From the NCBI GenBank assembly GCA_017397925.1, contig JAFQHO010000031.1, positions 25,979-89,978 on the forward strand: a stretch of 64,000 bases of DNA, given 5' to 3'. This DNA is from Ruminococcus sp. Its GTDB lineage: Bacteria > Bacillota > Clostridia > Oscillospirales > Ruminococcaceae. This document shows, piece after piece, positions 54,732 to 62,650 of this stretch; position 1 is the first letter of the stretch, and the number at the start of each line of letters is the position of its first letter. The notes under the pieces are model-generated. The model was not told the origin of the DNA. It did not search any database and was given only the letters and a program-made list of their open reading frames with translations. The translations under genes and the position numbers were made by a program.

Positions 54732-56336
54732 TTATTTTGGTATGGTTCCTATCCTTGCAGATTCAAGCTCATCAGTATAATAATTGAATACTAACGATAT
54801 CTCTTTATCACCAACTACCCAGCCGCCGCCGTATAATCCTGAAAAGCCCCAGTCAAATTCTCCCCATATACACCAGATTTCCTTGAATGTATATTTGCTG
54901 AAAAGCTCCGTTGCTTCTTCATCGCTCATTTTGCTTATTTCTTCAAGTGTGGGAAGTTCAGCAGATTCTCCGTTTTCCAGAAGCTTCTCTTTCATAAGAC
55001 AAAGGTCGAATACATCAAGCTTGTCATCATCGCAGAAATCGGCAAGATGCCAGTAATCAAATTGAATATCCGAACCATAAAAACTGCCACCTAAAAGCCA
55101 TTTCTGAACTACGGCAACATCGGCAATAGTTAGCTTGTTATCCATATTTATATCGCCCATTGTCACTTTCTGCGGGTCTGTACTGTAATGCCTTTTCAGA
55201 TACACATTGAAATTATAATAATCCTGATAATGGAACGAATATTTATTCGTCTGCTTATGGGTATCAATTTCGTATTTATACAGTCTGCCCTGTTCATCAG
55301 TGTGATATTCATCGTTGTATACCAGAGTGTAAAAAAGGTCTCTCGGCAATTCCTCTATGATTATTGTGCTGTCAGCACTTGTTTCCCAGCTTTTGAATTC
55401 TATCTCATCTTCGTCACCTTCAAGAGGTTTTGCCATAAGCTGAAATGTTCCGTTAGTTTCTGTAAAAGCCTCTCCTGTGGATTCATCGATAAATTTTAAT
55501 TTCAGCGTACCATAGCCTTCAGGTTTTATCTGATTGTATTTTATATACTGGGAATCTTTGCCTTTACCGTCTTCTGCAAACTCTGTTTTTTCAGGATAAA
55601 GCATCTGCGAACCGATATAAGTGCCGTCATCCGCTATTTTAGTATAGGCTATATACTCCTCATCATAACCAATATAAATACACTCATTTCCTTTCGGATC
55701 AGACCAGTAGGCATAACTTGTTGCACCGGAACCTGATACATCATCGGGATAACCAACATAGTTACTTACCTTTTTGAATATCTCTCTGTAATCTTCACCG
55801 GTATCAATAAATTCCTGAACTTTCTCCAATGTCAGTCTTGGTGCATCCTCGTCTATTGCGCCAACAAGCTCCAATTTTCTGCGGCGATAATCCATATACC
55901 AGAAATCTTGAAGCCTTTTAAGCTCAGCACGATTCTCAGGAGAAATGTTTTCGTTTGGCAGAACATTAACATTGAATGCAAAATCTAAAGTATGAAAATG
56001 ATCTCTGACTTTTACATAAGCCATAACAATCTCTTGACCCGAATCATATGCAATTAGCTTGCCAGTATGTGAAACAACAACTTTTTCGCTACCGAAGCAT
56101 TGAATATATTCAAGGTCATAAATTTCGGGATCAAGCTGAAAATCAAGCTGTACAGCTTCGCCCTCAACAAGTTCAATTGTTATGAGTTCATCATTATAAT
56201 CAGCTTGCTCAAGATGAATTACTCTGTCAACCGAAGGTATACCGTTATCCTCGGCCTTTATGACAACGCCGCCTGAACATATGCCTTGCAGTGAAATAAC
56301 TGATCCGAGAATTAATGCCATAAGTTTTTTCTTCAT
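54732..56336 (-). CDS. Large secreted dockerin protein
   Basis: A 534-residue protein. A signal peptide (about 1-28) leads into an extracytoplasmic N-terminal domain, a beta-rich middle with a prealbumin-like segment (YGTLKLKFIDESTGEAF, about 273-380), then a dockerin (about 392-455; loops DINMDNKLTIAD and DFCDDDKLDVFD) and an 80-residue C-terminal extension. The internal dockerin is unusual. A short helix-like motif, KMSDEEATELFSKYTF, resembles NMTDEEISEYFKLSEYYF in the protein at 32162. ATG at 56336 follows GGGAGGA. It is the fourth gene behind the shared promoter module. Confidence 0.8.
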   Translation of the reverse strand: MKKKLMALILGSVISLQGICSGGVVIKAEDNGIPSVDRVIHLEQADYNDELITIELVEGEAVQLDFQLDPEIYDLEYIQCFGSEKVVVSHTGKLIAYDSGQEIVMAYVKVRDHFHTLDFAFNVNVLPNENISPENRAELKRLQDFWYMDYRRRKLELVGAIDEDAPRLTLEKVQEFIDTGEDYREIFKKVSNYVGYPDDVSGSGATSYAYWSDPKGNECIYIGYDEEYIAYTKIADDGTYIGSQMLYPEKTEFAEDGKGKDSQYIKYNQIKPEGYGTLKLKFIDESTGEAFTETNGTFQLMAKPLEGDEDEIEFKSWETSADSTIIIEELPRDLFYTLVYNDEYHTDEQGRLYKYEIDTHKQTNKYSFHYQDYYNFNVYLKRHYSTDPQKVTMGDINMDNKLTIADVAVVQKWLLGGSFYGSDIQFDYWHLADFCDDDKLDVFDLCLMKEKLLENGESAELPTLEEISKMSDEEATELFSKYTFKEIWCIWGEFDWGFSGLYGGGWVVGDKEISLVFNYYTDELESARIGTIPK

Positions 56337-56382
56337 AAAAAATTCCTCCCTCTGCATTTTTATCTACTTTGGAAAATACAAA

Positions 56383-56505
56383 CATTTCCCCTTATACTAA
56401 TTGTAACTTGCATATATTTGCTTGTCAATTCGCAGAATAGCCAAAATCCCACCTTAAACATCGGCATATTGCTAAATAATCGACTTGTGTGTATTATCGT
56501 AATAT
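56383..56505 (-). promoter_or_regulatory. Conserved dockerin-gene promoter module, copy 4 (divergent)
   Basis: Read on the minus strand: TTGACA (56423-56428), 17-bp spacer, TACAAT (56400-56405), then TAGTATAAGG. The block ACGATAAT...AAGT.GATTATT.AGCAATAT.CCGA starts at 56500, exactly 72 nt before the -35, as in the three plus-strand copies, although many other bases differ. This spacing argues for function. Confidence 0.75.
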
Positions 56506-56534
56506 CATACATACAAAAATGTTGTAAACAAACG

Positions 56535-56558
56535 AAAGGGAGCGGTTTCGCTCCCTTT
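56535..56558 (-). terminator. Terminator, GGGAGCG family
   Basis: AAAGGGAGCG with CGCTCCCTTT and a GTTT loop, 8 nt beyond the stop codon of the sensor kinase read leftwards. Confidence 0.85.
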
Positions 56559-56565
56559 GATAATG

Positions 56566-59196
56566 TTATATTACGGGCATTTCAATTATAGCTGCGAATA
56601 CATCGCCGTCAATGTCTACTCTGAAACTGCCGCCGCAAGCCTCTGTGAAGCTCTTTGCTATGGACAATCCCAGACCGTTGCCCTCGGTGCTTCTTGCCTC
56701 GTCCCCTCTTGTAAATCGCTCTGTGATTTCATCGGGGCTGAATGTCATTTCATAGCTTGCAATATTCTTTACTATGATACTGCATATGCCGTTTTCATTT
56801 TTCAAGGTGAGGTATACCCTTGTACCCTCCATTGAATATTTCAGTGCGTTGTCTATTACATTCTGAAATACGCGGTACATCTTTTTTCCGTCTGCGTTTA
56901 TATGTGCTGATTCTGCCTGTATATCGCTTTTCAGCGTTCTTCCTGATAATTCGATTTTATCCGCTAAATCTCCCAATACCTGTCTTGTAAGCACTACTGC
57001 GTCAATTTCCTCTGTCTGTACGTCTGTGCGGCTTGTCGCCTTGGCAAGGTCGAATAAATCCGCAACCATTGTTTTCAATCGCTGTGATTTTTCCTCGATA
57101 ATCGTCACATAATCCCTTGCCGCAGGAGGCAATTCCTCATCGGATAAAAGGTCAATATAGCTTATAATTGATGTAAGGGGAGTTTTTAAATCATGAGATA
57201 CATTTGTTACAAGTTCAATTTTCATTCGCTCGGATTTTACCTGTTTTTCAACGGTTTGCTGTATACTTGTTGAAATCTCGTTAATTCTCTCCGTTGCCGC
57301 ATAAATGGGTGAGCCGACTTCTTCCTTTCGTGGAGTGTAATCCCCCGATTTTACTGCGGAAATATGCTCGTTCATTCGCTTCAATGCCTTGAAATCGCCA
57401 AGGCTGAGATACTCAAAACCTGCAAGAAGTACTATTCCAAAAATTAAACCTGAAATGAACATAATTCCTTTGTCATTGGCAATTAAACAGCATATAAAAC
57501 TGCATATAATCATCAAGACTGCAAATATTCCTGTTCTGAAAAGGAAATTTCTTGTAAATTTGTCGTTTTTAAGCATTTCACGGGTTGCCATATTTTTAAG
57601 GAAATCAGCCTTGACAGCCGACAGATTTTTATATGTTTTTACTGCCGATTTTTTCAAGACTTTCCACAGCTTTTTTGCCATTCCCCAAAGTAACATTAAA
57701 ATTCTGCCTGTTATTGATGTTTTAAGCAGAGTGCGGCATTTCAGACGAATTACAAGGGTATTGAGTGCAAGGAGAATTATTCCGAATACCGCAGCAACAA
57801 CTGCTCCAACTAAAATACAGAATACATAGGTTGGATAATATTTATTGAAAAATTCTGCAAGATATTCGATACTGTCAAACCAGTATATTCCTCCGATAGC
57901 TGCCGCAATACCTGCTCCAATGTAAAGTTCCGCAAATACTCTGTCTGCCGCTGTAGGAACGAATTTCTTTTCTTTTTTGCTGTAACCTCCTGCAATAATC
58001 ACATACAAACTAAGGACAACTGCAATTACTCCGTATGGGATAAGGTCTACAAGCCCTCTTGCAACATATTCATCTGCCTCCTGCTCCAATTGGTCAGCCT
58101 TTTCAAAATCTGATATAATACTGTCACCGGGGCAAATTGTAATCATAATATCCGCCTCGGACATCTGCGTTTTTGTGAATGATTCATTGTCCACATTGGG
58201 CAGAGTTGCCATTTCTGTTTGAGGCTCTGTTTCCGGCTCAACTATTTCTGTCACAGTTTCTCTTTCGGTATTTTCTGTAACTATCTCATTATCGGCATTT
58301 GTCACAGTTTCCGCAACTTCTTCCACAACAGCAGAAGTTTCATCCCCCGACTCCTCTGCTGTAACTGTTACCGATACGGCATTATCGGGAATGTCATTCC
58401 CAACAGTTGGACTTTCTGCATCTTCCGCAGAAATTGCTGCGTGTTCTGTTTCAGCTATATCTGTAACTTCAACAATTGTATCTTCATAGTTTTCAATATC
58501 GTTTTCGTCATATGAATGTGTCTGCTCGTCCTCTGTAACCATATATTGACTAAGGTCAACATAGTCGTAAGGAATTGGCGTTGTGCCGTCAAGCTTATAA
58601 TATATAGTCGCTCCAAGTTCGTCAACGTAGCTGTCACAACCCTCTGTGTCAAAGTCAAATATAGCGTATCCCATACCATTAATATAATAGTATGTCATTC
58701 CATAATCAGTAGTAAACCAGTTTACCATATCATAAATGTAATTGTTAGGTGCATACTTGTTATATATCAAACAGCCATCTCGGTGAAACATGGAATATTT
58801 ACTTGAAAGCTCATCATGAGATTTATCCGTATTGGAAAATTCACCGTCCCCATAGCTTACACGGTATTCAAAATCCCCTCCGTCAATGTCAAGTTCCCCC
58901 ATTGCATTCATCAAGCCAAGCTTTTTAAGTATCTCAACGGTCTGTTTCTCTGCATATTCTGTGCCTTTGTAATTGCCGTTTTCGTCAAGGTGATTGACAT
59001 ACATATAACCTGCCATTAAAAGCTTGTGATGAAGCTCGCCCATCTCCGAGCCTTTGTTATATGCAGACAAACCCTCTATTTCATCATAAAGCTTTTCGCT
59101 CTCAATACAGGTATTTGCCAGTTTTGCACCGCATACAAATACCATTCCGCAGGCAATAGCACCTGCTATAATTCGTGTTGCTTTACTTCTAAGCAT
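56566..59196 (-). CDS. Large sensor histidine kinase with long extracytoplasmic region (two-component system 2)
   Basis: An 876-residue kinase. After a first transmembrane helix (about 8-28) comes a 350-residue extracytoplasmic part whose second half (about 230-345) is a Glu/Thr/Val-rich stalk-like region. Several membrane segments follow (near 383-403, 420-480 and 555-600). HAMP-like, HisKA (SHDLKTPLTSIISYIDLL) and HATPase (NALKYS, GNGLGLSIAKS) domains complete it. The kinase core resembles VanS-type envelope kinases. It is 14 nt after its response regulator. Confidence 0.85.
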   Translation of the reverse strand: MLRSKATRIIAGAIACGMVFVCGAKLANTCIESEKLYDEIEGLSAYNKGSEMGELHHKLLMAGYMYVNHLDENGNYKGTEYAEKQTVEILKKLGLMNAMGELDIDGGDFEYRVSYGDGEFSNTDKSHDELSSKYSMFHRDGCLIYNKYAPNNYIYDMVNWFTTDYGMTYYYINGMGYAIFDFDTEGCDSYVDELGATIYYKLDGTTPIPYDYVDLSQYMVTEDEQTHSYDENDIENYEDTIVEVTDIAETEHAAISAEDAESPTVGNDIPDNAVSVTVTAEESGDETSAVVEEVAETVTNADNEIVTENTERETVTEIVEPETEPQTEMATLPNVDNESFTKTQMSEADIMITICPGDSIISDFEKADQLEQEADEYVARGLVDLIPYGVIAVVLSLYVIIAGGYSKKEKKFVPTAADRVFAELYIGAGIAAAIGGIYWFDSIEYLAEFFNKYYPTYVFCILVGAVVAAVFGIILLALNTLVIRLKCRTLLKTSITGRILMLLWGMAKKLWKVLKKSAVKTYKNLSAVKADFLKNMATREMLKNDKFTRNFLFRTGIFAVLMIICSFICCLIANDKGIMFISGLIFGIVLLAGFEYLSLGDFKALKRMNEHISAVKSGDYTPRKEEVGSPIYAATERINEISTSIQQTVEKQVKSERMKIELVTNVSHDLKTPLTSIISYIDLLSDEELPPAARDYVTIIEEKSQRLKTMVADLFDLAKATSRTDVQTEEIDAVVLTRQVLGDLADKIELSGRTLKSDIQAESAHINADGKKMYRVFQNVIDNALKYSMEGTRVYLTLKNENGICSIIVKNIASYEMTFSPDEITERFTRGDEARSTEGNGLGLSIAKSFTEACGGSFRVDIDGDVFAAIIEMPVI

Positions 59197-59210
59197 TTTT
59201 CTCCCTCTTT

Positions 59211-59921
59211 CTATTCACGGCTTATTTTATAACCTATCCCCCAGACCACTTTGAGATATCGCGGCTCTGCGGGGTTGATTTCAATTTTTTCTCGTATGTG
59301 ACGGATATGCACCATAACTGTATTTTCCACAGAATAGGAATCCTCGTTCCACACTCTGCTGTAAATTTCCTCTGCTGAGAATACTCTGCCTGCATTCTCC
59401 ATAAGAAGCTCTGTTATCTTGTACTCAGTTGCAGTAAGCTTCACAGGCTCTCCGTCAATGTAAATCTGCTTTTCGTCACGGTCAAGGGATAATCCCCCGA
59501 TACGCAGGACAGAGCTTTTCTTGACACTGTCTGCTGCCCCTAAGCTAAGGTAGCGGCGGAGATTTGACTGAACTCGTGCCACAAGTTCCATAGGATTATA
59601 AGGCTTTGTTATGTAATCGTCAGCACCCATTGACAAACCGAGAATTTTATCGCTGTCCTCGGATTTCGCTGAAAGTACAATTATGGGAATATTTTTCATT
59701 GTGCGAATTTTCATCATTGCTGATAATCCGTCCATTTTCGGCATCATTATATCAATGAGAATCAGCTGTATATCCTCGCGCATAAGTGCGTCCACAGCTT
59801 CAAGTCCGTTGTATGCCTTGCGGATTGAGTATCCCTCACGCTCCAGAAGTGCCGAAATCGCATTTACTATGTCATGGTCATCATCAACCACAAGTATTAC
59901 TGAGTTTTCAATATTATTCAT
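59211..59921 (-). CDS. OmpR-family response regulator (two-component system 2)
   Basis: A 236-residue regulator with the receiver phosphoacceptor in LILIDIMMPKMDG, MKNIPIIVLSAKSE and ITKPYNPMEL, then a winged helix ending VWGIGYKIS. The alternation of VanR-like receiver and output domain fits the VanS-like partner. ATG at 59921 is preceded by AGGTGG 5 nt upstream; GTG at 59930 lies within that site. Confidence 0.92.
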   Translation of the reverse strand: MNNIENSVILVVDDDHDIVNAISALLEREGYSIRKAYNGLEAVDALMREDIQLILIDIMMPKMDGLSAMMKIRTMKNIPIIVLSAKSEDSDKILGLSMGADDYITKPYNPMELVARVQSNLRRYLSLGAADSVKKSSVLRIGGLSLDRDEKQIYIDGEPVKLTATEYKITELLMENAGRVFSAEEIYSRVWNEDSYSVENTVMVHIRHIREKIEINPAEPRYLKVVWGIGYKISRE

Positions 59922-59966
59922 ATTTACCACCTGCTTCGTTTATTTGATATTTATCATATACATTCT

Positions 59967-59996
59967 ATTTTACCTCGCTTTCCTTGTCTATGTCAA
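59967..59996 (-). promoter_or_regulatory. Promoter of two-component system 2
   Basis: On the minus strand TTGACA (59991-59996) and TAAAAT (59967-59972) with an 18-bp spacer, ending about 45 nt before the response regulator. Confidence 0.6.
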
Positions 59997-60149
59997 TATT
60001 ATAAACCCAATTTCTTATAAAAAACCCGTTGCAATTCTTATGATTTTCTTAATAAAATTCAGATATGCACAAAAATCACCAATCAAACAGCTTGTTTCCA
60101 CCGGTCGATTGGTCAAAGTTACGAATTTTATTTTTTTCAAAATATTCTA

Positions 60150-60178
60150 TTGACTTTTCTCATCTTTTAGTGTATAAT
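60150..60178 (+). promoter_or_regulatory. Promoter of the tRNA pair
   Basis: TTGACT (60150-60155), a 17-bp spacer and TATAAT (60173-60178), 35 bp before the first tRNA. Confidence 0.8.
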
Positions 60179-60212
60179 AATTAAGTCGTAAGTCGAAACG
60201 ACGTTTAATCGT

Positions 60213-60289
60213 GGCGGCATAGCTCAGTTGGCTAGAGTACTCGGTTCATACCCGATTGGTCGTTGGTTCGAATCCTACTGCCGCTACCA
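60213..60289 (+). tRNA. tRNA-Met (CAT anticodon)
   Basis: A 77-nt cloverleaf with encoded CCA. The acceptor arm GGCGGCA/TGCCGCT closes with a G-U pair, as in Bacillus elongator tRNA-Met. The anticodon loop is TTCATAC. The anticodon and T stems each contain one non-pairing position (C27-U43 and U51-U63 by manual folding), so it is a slightly weak cloverleaf. It could also be the CAT tRNA modified to lysidine-Ile, but the sequence resembles elongator Met. Confidence 0.85.
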
Positions 60290-60294
60290 TATTA

Positions 60295-60369
60295 GGCCCG
60301 TTGGTCAAGAGGTTAAGACATCGCCCTTTCACGGCGGAATCATGGGTTCAATTCCCGTACGGGTCACCA
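60295..60369 (+). tRNA. tRNA-Glu (TTC anticodon)
   Basis: A 75-nt cloverleaf with encoded CCA; acceptor GGCCCGT/ACGGGTC with one G-U pair; anticodon loop CTTTCAC. It starts 5 nt after tRNA-Met. Its 3' end (60347-60369) has a degenerate copy at 62400-62422, so it is probably the attachment site of the downstream element. Confidence 0.93.
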
Positions 60370-60378
60370 CACACAAGG

Positions 60379-60420
60379 CTCTCAAATGACGATATATCGC
60401 CATTTGAGAGTTTTTATTTT
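60379..60420 (+). terminator. Terminator of the tRNA pair
   Basis: The 10-bp stem CTCTCAAATG with CATTTGAGAG, with an inner CGATATATCG palindrome, is followed by TTTTTATTTT. Confidence 0.9.
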
Positions 60421-60445
60421 GTCTAAAAAATGAGTTTGTACGCTA

Positions 60446-60588
60446 TTTGTACGCTACTCATATTTTTTAGCGTACAAGCATCGCTTTTTTACATTATTCC
60501 CTATGCATAAAAATGAATATTATTCATTTAGCTTTTATTACACAAAATAAGCTCGCTGTCTGTTATTCATCAGATGTCAGCGAGCTTA
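60446..60588 (+). repeat. Element-end direct repeat, copy 1
   Basis: About 140 bp almost identical to 62487-62627. It contains the inverted pair TTGTACGCTA/TAGCGTACAA, an ATTATTCATTTAGC stretch and a TAAGCTCGCTG/CAGCGAGCTTA hairpin. In copy 2 the hairpin is the integrase terminator, so copy 1 looks like the same end of a second element whose integrase is gone. No gene lies in 60370-60727 apart from the promoter. Confidence 0.85.
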
Positions 60589-60653
60589 TTTTAATAAAAC
60601 TGAAAACATAGCTTTTGTTTATATATATAAAAAATGAAATTTCTATTTTATCA

Positions 60654-60709
60654 TTGACAACTATCAATTGATAGTGTATAATATAATTATGGAACTATCA
60701 ATTGATAGT
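60654..60709 (+). promoter_or_regulatory. Promoter and double operator of the toxin-antitoxin operon
   Basis: A perfect TTGACA (60654-60659), 17-bp spacer and TATAAT (60677-60682). The 16-bp palindrome ACTATCAATTGATAGT fills the spacer (60660-60675) and occurs again at 60694-60709, centres 34 bp apart. This predicts tight autorepression by the antitoxin. Confidence 0.85.
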
Positions 60710-60727
60710 AAATAGTCGGTTGAAGGA

Positions 60728-61144
60728 ATGGTGTTTTTGATAATCCATATAATCAAAATAAAAAAGAATGAGGTTCAATCTTTGCTCGAAAGAATTAACC
60801 AGAAATTATCTAGCGAAGGAACCGACGGATTCATGTTCATCGCAAACAGAAAAGATGAAAAAGAAAATCCTAAATTTACAAATAGCTATTGTTTAAATGC
60901 GTTAGGATATGACACTGAAGATGTCATGCGCGAAATAATGACTCTTCAAGTATCAAACTATTATGAATCTTTATTCGACAGAAAAAGTAAAAAACCTGAT
61001 TTATTGCATGTTTTTATAAAGGAAATTATGAATAAACAGGTTTATATAAAAATTAAAATGAAAGAAATAGGAGACGATGACATGGTGTTATGTATTTCTT
61101 TTCATTTTACAGAGCATCATATTGGTAAACTACCATACGGATAA
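60728..61144 (+). CDS. MqsR-like toxin
   Basis: A 138-residue protein whose C-terminal two-thirds follow the MqsR mRNA-interferase pattern: NALGYDTEDVMREIMTL, SNYYESL, HVFIKEIMNKQVYIKIKM and VLCISFHF. MqsR cleaves mRNA at GCU and related sites in Escherichia coli. Toxin-first order with the MqsA-like antitoxin 40 nt downstream agrees. GAAGGA lies right against the ATG, so a later in-frame TTG at 60737 may be the true start. AT-rich compared with the chromosome, as expected for element cargo. Confidence 0.65.
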   Translation: MVFLIIHIIKIKKNEVQSLLERINQKLSSEGTDGFMFIANRKDEKENPKFTNSYCLNALGYDTEDVMREIMTLQVSNYYESLFDRKSKKPDLLHVFIKEIMNKQVYIKIKMKEIGDDDMVLCISFHFTEHHIGKLPYG

Positions 61145-61184
61145 TTATGCAAAATGAACCGAACGAGATTAAAGGAGGATCCAT

Positions 61185-62216
61185 ATGGAGAACAAGAAGA
61201 TACTTTGCCCTATGTGCAAAAAGCATATGGCTATAATTTTAAAAGAAAAAGCTAAAACAATCATTAAAGATGAAGAAGTTGAGTTTAATGAAAAGGTATA
61301 TTTTTGCTCAACTCTTGGTGAAAATGATGAAGATGCATACTTTATTCCACCTAAAGTAATGAATGAAAATTTATTAAATGCCAAGAATGCATATAGAAAA
61401 ATGAAAGGGTTGCTTACATCATATGAGATAATTTCTTTTCGCGAACAGTTCGGGTTATCCCAAGTCGAATTATCCAAACTCCTCGGTTGGGGAGAAGTAA
61501 CTATCACAAGATATGAAACAAAAGCGATTCAAGATTCAACATACGATAATGAATTACGCCTTATTATCGATAATCCATTGATCATGTTAAAAACTCTTGA
61601 AAAAAATAAAAAAGCATTTGAAACCGAACGTTATAATGTTATAAGATCTAAAATAATTGACATAATTCAAGCAGAAAACAATGCATTTATCAAAAGACAA
61701 AACCTTGCTAATTACTATGTAATATATTCAGAGCCATCAATAGAAAACGGTAATACTATTTTAAACATAGAAAAATTAGAACAAGTCATTAATTATTTTG
61801 CTTTCAAAATAAATGGATTATATAAAGTTTTGCTTATGAAATTACTTTGGTATAGCGATGCCCTTAGCTTTAAAAATAGGAATATTGCAATCACTGGATT
61901 AGTTTACATGCATAAGCCTATGGGAGCTTTACCTATAGGACATACTGATATTATCAACTTGCCTGGTATTAACGTCGAAGAAGAAAATTCGGATAAATTT
62001 GAACACACAATATATAATATTCTTCCAAATGACAAATCTGATTTCTCCATAATTTCAAAAGAAGAAATAGCAATATTAGATCAAGTTATCAATAAATTCA
62101 AAGGATTTACTGGTGCTACAATTGCCGAATATATGCATCAAGAATATGCATATACTCATACTATATCAAATGAAATAATAACTTTTGCTTATGCAAAGGA
62201 AATCAAGGATTTTTAA
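61185..62216 (+). CDS. MqsA-like antitoxin with zinc N-terminus, XRE helix-turn-helix and Panacea (SocA/DUF4065) domain
   Basis: A 343-residue protein. The N-terminus has CPMC then YFCSTLGE, an MqsA/YgiT-like zinc site with one cysteine of the second pair missing or displaced. Residues about 75-130 are an XRE helix-turn-helix (REQFGLSQVELSKLLGWGE). Residues about 190-340 match the Panacea/SocA (DUF4065) pattern (LLWYSDALSF, GLVYMHKPMGALPIG), an antitoxin module known to be combined with diverse toxins. AAAGGAGG precedes the ATG. It likely neutralises the upstream toxin and represses the operon through the two palindromes. Confidence 0.8.
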   Translation: MENKKILCPMCKKHMAIILKEKAKTIIKDEEVEFNEKVYFCSTLGENDEDAYFIPPKVMNENLLNAKNAYRKMKGLLTSYEIISFREQFGLSQVELSKLLGWGEVTITRYETKAIQDSTYDNELRLIIDNPLIMLKTLEKNKKAFETERYNVIRSKIIDIIQAENNAFIKRQNLANYYVIYSEPSIENGNTILNIEKLEQVINYFAFKINGLYKVLLMKLLWYSDALSFKNRNIAITGLVYMHKPMGALPIGHTDIINLPGINVEEENSDKFEHTIYNILPNDKSDFSIISKEEIAILDQVINKFKGFTGATIAEYMHQEYAYTHTISNEIITFAYAKEIKDF

Positions 62217-62399
62217 TTTCAATACTCTATTGAAAAAATAACAGAAGTATGACCATAACGCCGTCCTTTGTTTGTCCTTTACGCACTCCGAAAAGTTACG
62301 GTAAATGGCACAATAAAAAAACGTGTTGAAACTAAAAAGCACCGTAGATATGGTATATAATCCACATCACGGCAAGTTAGAATACTTGAATTATTTTTA
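62217..62399. other. Intergenic region after the antitoxin gene
   Basis: No gene, promoter or clear terminator is seen. The region ends at the degenerate tRNA-Glu end and is the presumed right-hand end of the inner element. Confidence 0.35.
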
Positions 62400-62422
62400 T
62401 TCAATTTCCTTACAGTTCACCA
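62400..62422 (+). other. Degenerate tRNA-Glu 3' end (candidate att site)
   Basis: Matches 60347-60369 at 19 of 23 positions, including the TTCAATT of the T-loop and TCACCA at the end. Directly downstream is a terminator in the same place as that of tRNA-Glu, and then element-end repeat copy 2. It is most simply read as an attachment site left by tandem integration. Confidence 0.65.
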
Positions 62423-62431
62423 TTCAACAGC

Positions 62432-62470
62432 CTCGGAAACAGCGTAATATCTTTGTTTCCGAGTTTTTCT
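62432..62470 (+). terminator. Terminator beside the degenerate att site
   Basis: Stem CTCGGAAACA with TGTTTCCGAG followed by TTTTTCTTTT, equivalent in position to the tRNA terminator at 60379. Confidence 0.8.
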
Positions 62471-62486
62471 TTTATCTAAAAATAAA

Positions 62487-62627
62487 TTTGTACGCTACTC
62501 ATATTTTTCAGCGTACAAGCATCGCTTTTTTACATTATTCCCTATGCATAAAAATGAATATTATTCATTTAGCTTTTATTACACAAAATAAGCTCGCTGC
62601 CTGTTTTGTCAGATGCCAGCGAGCTTA
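62487..62627 (+). repeat. Element-end direct repeat, copy 2
   Basis: Second copy of the repeat at 60446-60588, with a few substitutions and small indels. It contains TTGTACGCTA and a one-mismatch partner CAGCGTACAA, and ends in the TAAGCTCGCTG hairpin (62589-62627), which serves as integrase terminator on the minus strand. Confidence 0.85.
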
Positions 62628-62650
62628 TCTTATACTCTACCTTCAAAGCC

